From positions 14,266,131-14,330,130 of the forward strand of contig NC_089324.1 in assembly GCF_036669915.1 (NCBI RefSeq): a stretch of DNA of 64,000 nucleotides. Reading direction: 5' to 3'. A program made the translations under genes and the position numbers. Shown here in pieces: positions 22,444-34,915 of this stretch. The notes under the pieces were generated by a model. It was not told the DNA's origin and did no database searches. It saw only the letters and a list, made by a program, of their open reading frames with translations. The first letter of the stretch is position 1; the number at the start of each line of letters is the position of its first letter. The DNA is from Pocillopora verrucosa (taxonomy: Eukaryota; Cnidaria; Anthozoa; Scleractinia; Pocilloporidae).

Positions 22444-23925
22444 ATTATTTTTCAGGAACTAAATAGAACAAGCAAAGAGAACGACCAAAGAGAACAACAA
22501 AGACATCACAGAGTGTTGTTACAGAAGAATTTACGAAGAGAGTTGAGGAGGTCATCAAAAAAACACAACCAGGCTCAGAAGAAGAAATATTTTTAGTGTT
22601 TTCCAAATCTAGCAGGATTCAACGTTCATGCTCTAAGACTACTGAGTAATGTTCTTATTTAAGTGAGATTACATCAAAGTTGTTCTTTGAAGGAGGTTTT
22701 TGGCAGCCTACAACTTTGATTAATATTGTTACTTTAATTGAAACCAAGATTGTAACATAGCTACATTGAATGAGTAAAGAGCAGTAATTGAATTATTTGA
22801 AGTTGTAGCCCAAGCATCCAATTTGACTTATAATTTCCCTTTCCTATTCCATTCAATTGTAAAACACTCTTTTTTAAAATAATTCCTATTTCCTAACAAT
22901 TTTGTGAGGCAATTTGATGAGATTCTTTTGCCCTTTATTTTGAGTAGATTTATTATTTACAGTTTACTGTCCTGACTTTTCAATCCTTGAATTTTATTTT
23001 GATGCTATAGTTTCCTTGGTAAATTTGTTTAGTTTCAGATCACAAAAATAGAGAGGATGTCACGATGGATATTTTTTTTCATGTCAGGCTCAGTGAAGGG
23101 TGCAAGTCAGAAGATAAATTATTTTTAGGAACAGTAAAATTATGACTTGTTTATTGTTTTCTCCTGCAATAATAGGTACAGTGAAAGCCAAAAAAACAAG
23201 GATTCAAGAATGCTGCTTTTAGGAGTGCTTGTTTGAAATTCATTTCAATCTGCAGGAGTTTCAATAAAAGTCAGAAAATGGCATTCATCTGCCACCTATA
23301 AGAGGTCTTACTACTTTCTGTTTAGCCTGAGAATAGTTTCTCATGTGGGGATTTTGCCCTACAGCCCTTTCCAGGCAAAGCCACCAATTGCAACATCAGC
23401 TGCCTCCTATGGACGAAGATGTTGAAACCTCTGAATCTCTTTGATTTTGAACCTCTCCTCCCACTGAAGATGAGTCAATTTAAAACAGTTGTTAAAGTTA
23501 TACTTCTTTTTAACAAAATTAAGTGCATTTTGAGTGATGAACTATTACAATAAAATGCCTTATTTAAAAATCTGCAAAATCTCTTTTGTGATGTCATTTA
23601 TGAGGGAATTTCTTTGAGATGATATGCCCTGTTCCGTTGGGTAGGAAGATTAGAGATAGAAATGTGAGGGTTTGCCAAATAATTGTCTTTTTGGATTGGA
23701 CTGAAATGATTTTACACATTTTTTCCCGGTTAGTAAGGTTTCCTCACTACCCCTCTGCATGGGATGTTTATAACAACTTCTTTTAAAGTTCTTATTAGCA
23801 TTTTTAGGATCAATGTCAGTATCTGAGCAACCAATTTTTCAATGGCCAAAAATATCACGATAGTGATTGAATTTAGATATTGCTTATAATTTACATCTGG
23901 TGCATGTGTGATTACATAAAGTAAG

Positions 23926-24418
23926 CAAGGCGTGAAATTTCCACTAATACAGGCGCCACTGCACTAAATTTTTCACTTTGGTGACCAAATCCTGAAAATT
24001 AGTCGCCAAATTGGCGACTAGAATGTTTCATCGTAACCTTACCTAGAGATATAATGAATAAAAAGATAAATCCGCGGCAAACTTCCTCGTTAAGTTTGTT
24101 TCCAAAACGCAGCACATGCATCTCGATCGATAACTAGTCGTCATTTTGGATTAAGGCGAGCTTGAACGTTGCATATCATCCATCCTAGTGTCCACTTTGT
24201 AGTACGTTAAAGAACTTGGCGAAATTTATGCACAGCCCCAACTTCATTATGCATCCATATATTGGGGCTTTACTATTCGGTGTATCACCAATAAGATGTG
24301 CATGCATAATTAAGTATAGGGCCGTGTTGAAATTTTTCCAACAACATTTTTTGAATTGGCTGCCACTTTGAAGAATTTAGGAGCCAAGTGGCTATCAGAA
24401 AAAAAAAATCACGCCCTG
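23926..24418 (+). mobile_element. Non-autonomous DNA transposon-like element T, copy 1
   Basis: 493 bp with related inverted ends: CAAGGCGTGAAATTT on the left, and CAGGGCGTGATTTTT read inward from the right. It is flanked by GTAAG on both sides (23921-23925 and 24419-24423). The matching site near 17620 in the parent locus lacks it, so it is an insertion. CAGGG ends recall hAT-type MITEs, but the short flanking repeat does not prove a family. Confidence 0.75.
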
Positions 24419-24940
24419 GTAAGCTGTGTGAAATCGAAGTAGTGAATAGTTCAAATGTTGAAGTGCTTTGACACACATTGCGTGCCTACTTTAGACGCTC
24501 ATACCCAGGCCTCACGTTACCCGTATGATTTTTCCAAAACAGTCAAGACACTGCGAGGCGCCATTTTTGGGCGAATTGAACAGGAAAAAAAGCCATGTGT
24601 CAAGCACTTTTCGTCCTTACAGAAATGTCACGGTGTAGAGAGATCACGAGGTACGCTTCCTATGTAGTTAGCCAAAGATTAAGTAGGCCACGTGTTGTAC
24701 AAACTAAATTCTTTGCATCTCAATCCCATCCGGAGTAAAATTGACGGCCATTTGTTTCCAGTTCATAATTATTATTTTGCGATGCAATTGTGTTTTATTA
24801 AAGCAGTTTTTCCCATCGAAAATGCTGATTGCCGAGTAAGAAATAGACGTAACGTGGACAAAATGCAAACTGAACCAATGCTATGCGAATATATAGACAT
24901 TAAAACAGCTGCATCTTTACAAATGTCGCACAATCGTACA

Positions 24941-24991
24941 TAAGCTAGTATTTACCTTATTAAATAATTTAATAAGGTAAATACTAGCTTA
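24941..24991. repeat. Perfect palindrome, 25-bp arms, 1-nt spacer
   Basis: The left arm (24941-24965, starting taagctagtatttacc) is the exact reverse complement of the right arm (24967-24991, ending ggtaaatactagctta). It lies where duplication block 1 begins. The matching places in blocks 2 and 3 (35755, 41343) have only the left arm in degenerate form. Confidence 0.92.
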
Positions 24992-25732
24992 GAGAGAATA
25001 ATTATTATTCATTACTTGCGTAATTAACCCTTTCACTCCTAAGATCTCATTAAGTACTTCTCCTTATTGTCTGTCTGCCCTACAATGTTTAATTCGATTG
25101 ATGACAATATAAAACAAATCACAAATTAATTTTCAAAGAAATATTTATTTAAGATTGTTAGCAACATGTTCATAACCATTTTGCTTCATGCAGGTCTTAA
25201 AGAAACTGAAAAGAGATTTTTTCTATTTTTAAAATAGTCCCATTACCTTTTACTTGGGAAAATCAGTAGAAAAATGAAATATCTCCTAGAAATGCTAGTG
25301 AAATATTATGAAACTTTTAAGAGGATATGACACGTATCAAATTCATTATGAATCTAAATTCACCATCAGCTTAAATGCAGTACTTTTCTTAAAAATTCAT
25401 CTGTAATTAAGCGTTTTGAAATAACTTGGGCATTAAAGTGATATTCATTATGAAAAAAAATTTAGCAAAACTGTGGATTTAATTCCTATTTTATGAAAAT
25501 ATTTTTCCAACATGTATAAAATTACATTTTGATTGCTATTTCATCCTAAAACAGACAGTAAACAAATGTCTTATCATGCTAAACTTCATGAACTTTGTTG
25601 TCAAACTTACACTGCATATGACATCTTAGCTAAACCTAAGTGAAAAATTTTTCTTACCAGAATTTATTGTTTGGAAAATATCTTTTACTTCAACTGTAAA
25701 CTAGAACTTTAATTTTGCAGTTGCAAGAGATT

Positions 25733-28700
25733 TTACACTACAGAAAACAGACTTTCCTGCTGCTTGGGTTGTACTTGGGAGGTGTTCATTGGATTTCCTT
25801 CCGGATCAAAGCCAAGGATGCGTTGCTTATCTTTGAGGTAGGACTTGAAGTAATACAGCTCACTGCCAGGTTCCTTAGCCACTTTGTAAAACAACACCTC
25901 AGGACTGTCTCTTTTAACTTCTTTAAGGGTGTCACTTTGGCTTGGAGGTTTAGGAAGTTCCTGTTGAAAAGAGCAGTCAGACTCTGAGTAAGAGTAGCTG
26001 GGGAAATGACTGCTGTTGGTGACAGTGGCTGATGTTGTGACAGCCTCATTGGAGATCATTGTTCACCCTTTAAGTCTCAGAAGTGATCAATGTGCAACTT
26101 CTCCCAATCATGTTCATACACTATCCAGTAAACAGATAATGAGAAGACTCAAACTTATCAGGTAGAAGTTGTCATCACACCAAATTCTCATAAATGATTT
26201 ACAAGAAAATGTGTTGCAGCTAGATAGGAGAGTTAACAATCAGATCTTGAGAGTTAAAGGGTTTAGCTTTTGCACAGAAGGTCATCATCAGACTTTGACT
26301 GAGGTGTCAATGTGCATGTCATATCACCCAGAACATTCCTTTTCAGTAAAGTACTCTGTCTGTGATATTCAAAAATAAATAATTTGTAATATGCAATATA
26401 ACAATCAGGCATATTAATGCTAAATTCAAATAGAGTACAGTTGTTTGCACTCTCCCCACCCCTTCCCCCTGCCCTCTTCCTTAAAAATTCCTACATCTAA
26501 ACACCTGGATGTGACTGAAGTATAATATTAGCATTCCAAAGTCATCAGGACCCCTTGTTAACTCTCAACTCCTAAGAGTGATGAGCATGTAATTTCTTAT
26601 TACAATATCACCCCTGAATGAAGAAGTAAGGTCATATGAATAAAGGAATGATAACAATGTCAAGATGCTCTTGATCATTAAACAAATTCTCCTTGTAAGC
26701 ACCTTTTGAAATGTATAGAGAACAGTATGGAGAATATGCATACAGATGTTGGGGCGTAAAGGGTTAATATCCCCTGGTTTTTTAAGGGCATGAAATTTTT
26801 TTTTTTTCTGATAGCCACTTGGCTCCTAAATTTTTCAAAGTGGTAGCCAATTCAAAAAACGTTGGTCGCTGTTTTTAAAAACAAACAAAACCTTTTTTTA
26901 CGCTGTCAGTGTTCTAGATAGACACTCCAAAATTAAGTAAGAAAAAACATCTTCAACACGTTACGAAGTGGACACTAGGATGGATGATATACAACGTTCA
27001 GGCTCACCAAAATCCAAGATGACGTCTAGTTATCGATCGAGATGCATGTGCTTCGTTTTGGAAACAAACTTAACGAGGAAGTTTGCCGCGGATTTATCTT
27101 TGCAAGTCTTTTAATTCTCTATATATCTAGGCAAGGTTATGATAAAGCGTTCTAGTCGCCAATTTGGCGACTAATTTTCAGGATTTGGTCGCCAGGGTGA
27201 AAAATCTAATCGCATTGGCGCCTGTATTAGGCGCAATTTCACGCCCTGTTTTCATGTAGAGTCTCCACTAAGCAGACAGTCTCTGTCTAAAGATTATCCT
27301 CGTCTATCGTAAGCAATTATATTGTGAGCTCAAGATTTCTATCACATTATGGTTGATGATGGTACAGTAATTTCAGAATGGGACATATAGAAATATCTGT
27401 CCAGTTTTTTTCGTTGAGTTTCTGAGTGAGTGAGTAAGATTCTAGCTCATTCAATAAGTCCATTAAAAAATGTCCAAGACAAGGACACATTTGATTTTTG
27501 ATTTAGCCCTGACATGCAACTATTAACAAGCAATTTTCTGCCATCATACCTTAGCAATGACAGTGTCATCATCCTGGTTTATGGCCACAACACTTCCACT
27601 TTTATGCTCTAAAATGACAACTTGATGAGGTTTGTTGTTTTCGTCAAGCTCCACGACAGTGTGGATCTTAAAATAAGCTGTCGAAAAGCATAGTGATAAA
27701 CAAGACACTTGTTTAGTAGACCAAACTAACGTTATATTGACTGGTCCAGACAAGGCAAGAAACTTTCTATTCTACTTACTTGTCTTTTTGGAAATGAGTA
27801 ATTTTTCTTTTACTTGTAACTGTAGTGTGTGATTCAGGTATGATTTCGTTGTGAGAAATTAGATGAAAGTCACCCCTTAGGCACAAAGGGTCAAAGATTG
27901 TGATGCTATTCCAAGGTGTCGACTATTTTGATTGTAGCGTAGGTCCCATTATTTCCGTATTTTTGATTGTAAGAATATTTATTGATAGACTTACTTTTTT
28001 GGTTCTCGCTGATTGCATTTGATAAAACAGATTTGCCATTCACCCACATGTAGTGACCTGGAACCTCTCCTTCTTCGTTGCGAGAGTAAAGCTGATGATC
28101 TGCAGTGCTCCATTCTCTGTCACTGTGGTCAATGATTCTCACATTTTTCTTCTATGGGGTAAATACATCATTAACTGCATACATTTGGCAAAGGTATTGC
28201 AGGAAAATAGCTTAGGGACAACTGTAGATTTAACAGATAAGAGTTTAGAGGGGTATTTAGATGAGGGGAGGGGAGGGGGGGAGATTTGGAATGGTGTTTA
28301 GAAGCCTAGTGACCCATCTGGGTTGAGCTCATCCCCCTCCCTTCCCCTCGATGGTAAGCTAGTCTTTCGTAGATTCCACCCCGCCCCTACTCTGCTTTCT
28401 AAGTATGTGGTGGGATGGTCTCCACAGCAAGAGGCACGCTGAGCAAATTTTGTCCATCGGGCCATGCCATGAGGTAGAGTAGTGCCGATATACGACAACT
28501 ATAAAATACTGTTTTCGGATTTGAACTTCCAGTTTTCATATGTGCAAGAGCGTAATTATCCAAAACGAGCCTTTCAATTTTCAATCTACCAGAAGTAAAA
28601 ATGTCTTAAAAGCCAATAATTTACGAAAAATGTAGATTTTCACCGAAATTAAGTGATTCGGTTGCTCATGGTGGAAATGGGTTTAAAACATACTCTATTT

Positions 28701-28881
28701 GACTCTATCATAAGCGCTGAGCCGAAGTATTTTGGAAGTCTGATTGCATTGCCATTCAATTATGCTCGGGGATAAACACACAACGATGTGCTTTCGAAGG
28801 TGAAGCGAAGGTTTCGTAGAATATTTGAAATCTAAATTGAATATTTAAACTTACATTTTCCCCACACTCTTTGGTCTCCAT
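25733..28881 (-). CDS. Family X gene 1: small beta-trefoil (IL-1/FGF-like) candidate, 179 aa
   Basis: Four exons on the minus strand: 28881-28855, 28151-27995, 27677-27550 and 25960-25733. All have GT-AG borders and phases 0, 1, 0. The product starts METKECGEN and shows no signal peptide or membrane segment. Residues 12-35 (VRIIDHSDREWSTADHQLYS) resemble the first strands of IL-1 family proteins. Later come KSGSVVAINQDDDTVIAK and LFYKVA...LYYFKSYLKDKQRILGFD, ending ESLFSVV. The length, the threefold pattern of short hydrophobic strands and the absence of a signal peptide fit a beta-trefoil of the IL-1/FGF clan. The IL-1 signature is only partly matched (F-x-S then I-L one residue late, no Pro) and the FGF cysteine is absent. 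The gene is well supported; the family is inference. Confidence 0.75.
26062..26268 (-). repeat. Dispersed MITE-like repeat, family R1 (block copy)
   Basis: Occupies the same site just upstream of family X exon 4 as the copies at 36716 and 42430, so it predates the block duplication. Confidence 0.8.
26562..26767 (+). repeat. Dispersed MITE-like repeat, family R2 (block copy)
   Basis: Matches 37212-37424 and 42932-43090 at the same block position, in intron 3 of the family X gene. Confidence 0.75.
26786..27247 (-). mobile_element. Element T, copy 2 (inverted relative to copy 1)
   Basis: About 460 bp, reverse complement of 23926-24418. Shared marks include aacttaacgaggaagtttgc and the end aatttcacgccctg. 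The empty site is seen in blocks 2 (about 37430) and 3 (about 43100), where cccct is followed shortly by gtagagtctcc. It lies in intron 3 of family X gene 1. Confidence 0.8.
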
Positions 28882-31084
28882 GAGAACACCGAGTTCTATT
28901 GTAAATCTGTGGATGTTTTACAGTTGCGAAGCTAAGTGCGCGAGCTGTAGCGAAGAATGATCCTTACTCGTTAACTCGGTCACATTTAACCAGCTCGACC
29001 CGGACATTACGTCATTGATTGAGAGTGGGACTTTTTACTTTCGTCCCTAACTTCCGATTCTGGTACGAAAGTTAGGCAAAGTTTGAAGTTTGAACCAGTG
29101 AAGACATCTTTTTTTATGTAGAGCACTTTAAGTCCGATGTACACTGTATTTTTTTGGGTTTATCACTCCTCAATTTATTTCTTTCGAATCGTGACAACAA
29201 GTGGCATTTCCCTCTAGTTGCGTGACACGTAAGTTTCTCTGGGGCTTGTAAGGCTTGGTTCGGAAGTCAAAGATTTTTGTTTCGTTTGATTTTGACAGGC
29301 GTGTATTGTTTCAGCTTAACAGGGAAGTTTGTTCCGCAATAATTACACCTCTTTCACTTGTTATTTTTCCTGTTTCACTGCTACCCAAAATAGTCAGCTG
29401 AGCTTTGAAATATAGTACATGTAACAATATTGTTTAGGTTTCTGAATCTTCGGTTTCGATCTTTTTGCTAATGCACGGTTCGTGTTTCTTCTTGGGTGTA
29501 CCCACATCTTTGAAGACAATTATTTTAGGAGGGGCTAGCTAAATTCTTGTGGCCAAGCATAGCTAAGCTTCTAAATTTTAAATGCTAAGTAATTTTTCAG
29601 AGTTGGAAGAAATACGGGACGATGTTCTTATGACGTACAGCTGATAAATTTTAAAACTACAAACTTGCGAAAGTCATTTCAATATCTACACAATTCGAAC
29701 GAAGCATTTAATTTTCGAAACAAGTTGAAATGGGATTTCATATGCTAACCGCCTGTTATTTAGGTATAGTTTGCTTTCAAAAAGATTTCGATTTAAACAT
29801 CTGTACACTTAATTGCGTCCACTTTATGAACATTTTTTTATTTTTAGTTATATTATAATTAACACAATCTAGAAGTTTCCAATATTTGCTTATGAACTTG
29901 ATGTGACTTTCGTTCTTCGTTCGATAATGATCATGCTTAAAATAAAAAGCTGTTATCATCAAAATATAGCATATTTTATTTCATTTTAGCTTATCTTCTC
30001 GAAAATATTAGTTCTACGGCTACACTGTGAGTTTCGAGCATAAATAAAGTATATGCATGTATGTATGTAGAATCACGTGGTGGGCGAATGAAAGCTAATA
30101 TTTCCCTTGACATGTTGTTTTAGTTTCTAGACTCCACCGTCGAGGGACCAATTTTTTTTTTAAAGAATCAACATTTGCCATAGATTGAGAAGTCTAACTG
30201 AGCGAAAAGACGTTTCCTTCTAGTCATAGCTGGCGTTTGGACGTTTATTGGTTTTGCAGTAGTGCCAAGAACGCGTTTTATTCTTTGGGGGAAGGGTGGG
30301 GAGGAAAGTAGTGGAAGCCATTTTTTCACTCCAAAACTACGTATGCCCTTAACAGAAACGGCATGTTAGGAGCGGACTCGAACGTAGCACTTGAACTCGA
30401 CAAGTAGCGCTGGAAACGGGCGTAAACCAGAAAATGTTTCTCTTACGAGCGATAATGTTTAATCTAAAACCACTTTGTGTCTAGTGCGCTAACAAATACG
30501 CAGGCAACGTAGAACTTTATTGAATATCTTATGTTCTGTGTTGTGGTCTAAAGTCAACAATATAATGATATTAACTTCGGCAATCACGGTGCGGCTTTAA
30601 TTACTAGACGTTTCATTTCTATAACTTTTTGATTGATACACTGATAAAGGCAATATCCTTTGCTGAAATTCCGCTTCAGGCTTTTATTTGAATTCTATCA
30701 TCACCTTTGAGTTACAGGAAACTAACAGAAGCTCTTATTATTGTGTGAATAGTTCTCACATCGTTCTGCAATGCACACTGAAATTAATATACGGCGCTCT
30801 CATTGATATGTAAATAGTTCTGAAAACACTTTCGTAAGCAAATTTTGGTCGAAAGACATTCACTGGGAACAAAAAAGTCACCAATTGGTCATTAATAACT
30901 TTAAAGGTAGAATTTCCGCTTTTATTGTTGTTTTTACATTTGTTCAACCTGGGGAATAGAGTACACAGTTGTTAATTGGGAATTTACCGAAACCAAAACA
31001 GTCACAATTGCACTCTGTCACAAGAAAAGGCTTCTTCGCGCAGATCCTTGTTGTCGCTCTGTTATAAAAGAATTTGCTCATGCT

Positions 31085-31240
31085 TTTAGCTGTGCGTATA
31101 TCGAGTTATGGATGGGAAGTTTGGAGAGCACTCGAAAAGCTAGAGTTGCTCTCGGCTGCGCCTCGAGCTACTCTTACGTATTTTTCGTGCTCTTCAAACT
31201 TCCCGCGTGCATCCATAACTCGATATACGCACGCTAAGCA
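31085..31240. repeat. Foldback repeat of about 150 bp
   Basis: The left arm gtgcgtatatcgagttatgg (then atgggaagtttg) is mirrored by caaacttcccgcgtgcatcc with ataactcgatatacgcac. The loop is rich in ctcg. It lies between block 1 and the BEL/Pao element. Confidence 0.85.
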
Positions 31241-31321
31241 TGAATAAATTCTTAAATTAGAGATGTGGGACGAACTGACTCTTTTTTGGAACGAACTGAC
31301 TCTTTTGTTAAACGATCTGAC

Positions 31322-31684
31322 TGTTGGGGCAAATTTTTCCCTTTATTTTCATTTCTCACTTGTCATCGTGTACTTTTGTTTTTTTTTCTTCTTTTCGCTC
31401 TTCGGTATTTTGTAAATTACGCTCCTTTGTTACGTGCTGTATGTAAATTTGGTTATAGTTTGTTGTCTCCAACCACCAACACTAGTTATCCTCAGCATTT
31501 GGTAAGCGGTCTCATTTTCATCGTTTTCTTTAATTTCGTTTTGTAGTTGCCTTTAGGTAGTTTGTCTGTGATGTAATTATTATGTTTTCGCTCTTGTAGG
31601 AATTTCCTTTTTTCTAACGTTATAGTAAAAACATTTGCTAAGGCATCGTGTTGTGTTTTCTTCGAATTGGCTCTTGCCTGTACA
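31322..31684 (+). repeat. 5' LTR of the BEL/Pao element
   Basis: 363 bp, TGTTGGGG at the start and TGTACA at the end. Its last roughly 128 bp (from gtagtttgtctgtgatg at 31557) match 35466-35595. Confidence 0.85.
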
Positions 31685-33235
31685 TTTGTAAATTCTAAAT
31701 GACGGAGTAAAGTATGGCGCAACCAAGGACAGCGTCGAATACCCGCTCAAGCTCTCGGAAGAAAATGGCGAGTTCATTTCGAGAAGAAGCGTTACCAGAA
31801 GCTTTATTCGGCTTACGAAAGTCACTGGCAGGATATGTTTCAGCAATGACATGAGCTTGTCGGCAAATTGATCCTCTTCTCGTCGATTACGGGAATCTGG
31901 CGAGCGCAGAATCTCTTCAAGCTAGTTTGGATAAGACATGGAACAACTATCAAGAAAGCACCGCGCATTATCGAAGTCTCGTGGACGAAAATAGTCTGGA
32001 GATTCACGAAGTGAATGATCAGTACGCCCCTCAGGAATTACGGAAGCACCATTTCGATCAACGGATTAGGGAATTCACTATCGCTGCAGCCACACATTTT
32101 AACCTGCACCATCTGTGTGCACCGTAAGCAGTCGCGCTTCAAAGTTAAGCGAAGCAGGGGAAAGACTTCACAACACGAAGGTGGCGGCGGCAAAAGCTGC
32201 TTTAATGGAAAAGCAAACGGAATTGAAAAGGAAAAGATCAATGGAGATTGAAATAAAACGTCTTGAAATGGAAATGAACCAGAAACAGTTTGAGTTGAAA
32301 CAGCAATTAGAGTTGGCAAAGCTCGAAGCTGACAGAGACATTTCCGAAGCAAAAGAAGAGACCGAACTGGCTGAGCTTTAAGCTAAATTTGCAGAAGCCG
32401 AGTTCTCACAACTTTTGTGAAATGGAAATTTATCAACTAGTCGTGGTCTCAACGCTCTAGAACTGACTCCTGAAATTACTACTGTCACCTCGTCATTCGT
32501 GGTCCCGGCTGTATCCACGCAGGCCTCCACGCCTCCAGTCACGCCTAGGCGAGTTTACACGTTTCCTGCAGCTCACGAACGAGCTTACGGGGATCCGTCA
32601 CTTCCCACACGAGTTAACACGTTTCCCACCGTTGACACTCGAGGTCACGCGAATTCGACTCTTACTACTCGAGACAACACGTTACTTCCTATTGCCTGCA
32701 CACTCCTTCCATTCCTTCCGTCCCAAACCGTGACATCACAGCCCGACAACTTCCCTTCATGGTCTCTCCCTTTCGTGGACTCCACGCATGTTTACACTCG
32801 CCCAATTGGGTCCATGCGAGTTCCCACGTCTTCTTCTACTGACGTCATTCCAGTTACGCCTACCAGATTTCCTCTCGCGACTTCGCGCGTTTCTCCATTC
32901 CAAGACAGACCTGCCATGTCTTCAGGGGCATCTAACATTGCGAACCCCTCTATTACAAGAAGTGTTTATAGTTCTCAGCCCATGGTAACTTCACACTACT
33001 CAGCTTCTAGGTTTAACACCGCTGGTCAGGACTATACGGGTACTACAGCCTCAACTGGCTTTGCCAATGTTTGGTGTCCTCCACCTGCCCCTTTGCCTAC
33101 AAGTGAAAAGCTTCTCGCAATGATTGCCTCAACTGTGGAGAAAGTGAACGCCGATTGCGGTTCACCACTCGTGCGAGTACTCGAGTTTGATGGTTCGCCT
33201 GAGAACTATCCGGTTTTCGTTTAAGGTTTCATCAG

Positions 33236-34181
33236 ATGGTTAACTCAAAGGCCCTAGACGAGCCAACGAAAATGGCCCGCCTGATGCAGTTCCTTGAAGG
33301 ACCAGCGTTGTTAGCTGTTCAGAAGTACGAGTCCGTTCCGGATGGCTGGACCGTTCCGGTTAATGAGTACGTAAATAGGGGCTACGCAAGAAAGTTGACG
33401 CCCGACAAAGCAGCCAGGAAAAGGGGAATCACCTGGTACCTACCACATCACCTCGTTTTTAACGTGAACAAACCTAACAAAAGTCGTGTGGTATTTGATG
33501 TAGCTGCAAGGTTTAATGGTGTTTCCCTTATCGACCAGGTGTATCAAGGGCCAGATCTCGCTAACGGTCTTATTGGTGTCCTTATCCGTTTTCGCGATGA
33601 AGAAATTGCATTTACTGCTGGCTTAGAAGCCATGTTCCATCAGGTCAAGGTTCTCCCCTAGGACGCCGATGCACTGAGATTCCTTTGGTGGAGTGGGAGT
33701 TTAAACGACCCCCTTGATGAGTACCTGATGCTCGTCCATATCTTTGGCGCCACGTCGTCACCTTGCTGCGCAAACAAGGCAATGTATCAAACCGCAACTG
33801 ACAAAGAGAATCAATTTGACCCAGAAGTAACTCACACAATGTGCAGAAACTTTTACGTCGACGATGTTTTAAAGTCCGTTCCGAACGAGAGGCGTTCAAT
33901 CCGGCTAGCACAACAGTTGATTCAGCCAATGAAGAAGGGCGGATTCCACCTTACAAAATTCCGGCTCCAGTAACAGCTGCAGGTTTCTGGCCATGATTCC
34001 CGAAAAGGAGCGAGCGAATCACGAGTTAAATCTAGTCTTGGACGATCTTCCTATTGGACGTGCGCTTGGACTTCATTGGGACGCAAATTCGGACACCTTC
34101 CAGTTTAAAGTGGTACCAACTAGCAACCACCGACCAAACGCGGCATCGTTTTCACTGTTAGCACTCTCTTCGATCCGCTAG
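33236..34181 (+). pseudogene. BEL/Pao reverse transcriptase remnant
   Basis: Three overlapping or adjacent open pieces (33236-33661, 33662-33973, 33993-34181) read as one Pao-type RT. Order of blocks: the end of gag, GYARKL, YLPHH, RVVFD, LTNSL-like and MFHQV, then a stop, [18 protein letters not shown], the catalytic box [14 protein letters not shown], a frameshift, and RALGLHWD. Broken at two points and fused to gag by deletion. Confidence 0.88.
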
Positions 34182-34312
34182 GATTTCTGAGCCCATTGAT
34201 TCTTCCCATGAAAGTTCTTCTATACGAGTCCAGTGGAATGAAAGCATTCCTTAGCCTTTACTTATGCAGTGACGCAATTAGACTTAGTCTCTCTCTTCCG
34301 TCTCAGATATAG

Positions 34313-34915
34313 TAAGTAAGTAAGTAAGTAACAACTTTATTTTAAAGAGGGTGGCACATAACGGTATAATTGATAAACTAGCGGCCCTCTATCTAAAATT
34401 AGTATTAAATTACTAAGATACATCCAGGATATTAAAAAATAAGGATATCATTAAAATTTTAAAATATTTGAAAACTTTAGAATTTAAAAATACGCAAAAT
34501 ATATAAAGAATTTTAAAAACGAGAAGAGATATGTGCATAAGGAGGGAAACTGGGATTTAAAAGGCGTTAAGACACTAATTAATAAAATTAAGCTGAGTAT
34601 TTCTAGATAAAAAATATTTTCAAACAGAAAATTTAAAAGCGCAAGTAGACTATTTCTTGCAAATATCAAAAGGAATGCTGTTCCAGAGTTTGGCTCCACT
34701 GACTTGAAAGGAGCTACCCCCTTCTGTTTCTCTATTGTAGGAGGGAGAGACCGAGTTGTACCTTCCATAACGACTTGTTCTATTATAGCGGCCCGAGTTC
34801 TTAATGAATAGTTTCGTTACATAACTTGGACAGCTGTTTTCATCTTTAATACGCCTAAATATTAAATAAGACTTTTGGAGATTTAATTCGTCCTTAAAAC
34901 GAAACAACACCTTCT
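34313..34915 (-). mobile_element. LINE 3' tail A
   Basis: Minus-strand frame 34910-34650 with the extreme C terminus of a LINE reverse transcriptase (SGRYNRTSRYG ... GAKLWNSIPFDI), a 3' UTR and an (AGTA)n tail at 34313-34331. It is inserted into the BEL/Pao element and head-to-head with the next fragment. Confidence 0.75.

Larger units (their letters stand above)
22047..24465 (+). pseudogene. Duplicated 3' end of the SAP/DCR gene
   Basis: Co-linear, diverged copy of about 15385-17670: the end of exon 4 (22047-22080), intron 4 with its R2 repeat, exon 5 and the 3' flank. Exon 5 keeps the original frame from RPKRTTKTSQSVV to the stop at 22650. However, a TAG lies in that frame just upstream (near 22467), and the 5' exons with SAP and DCR are absent. 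The exon 4 remnant is fused to a family X exon. The copy is split by a transposon-like insertion at 23926-24418. Confidence 0.85.
24992..30850. repeat. Segmental duplication block 1
   Basis: About 5.9 kb, matching 35690-41130 and 41270-46800 in the same orientation. Marks shared by all three: ccctttcactcctaagatct at the start, the family X gene in the middle, and cttctagtcatagctggcgt near the end. Block 1 alone carries element T at 26786-27247. Confidence 0.88.

Noticed and set aside
25715-25987. Plus-strand frames at 25.7 and 36.4 kb that look conserved between blocks
   Set aside because: They are the complement of family X exon 4. Conservation is explained by the minus-strand protein and the duplication.
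27906-28142. Reading family X exon 2 as a stand-alone 78-aa protein
   Set aside because: The frame runs past a consensus gtaagt donor into intron sequence. Exon 1, exons 3 and 4 and matching phases show that it is an internal exon.
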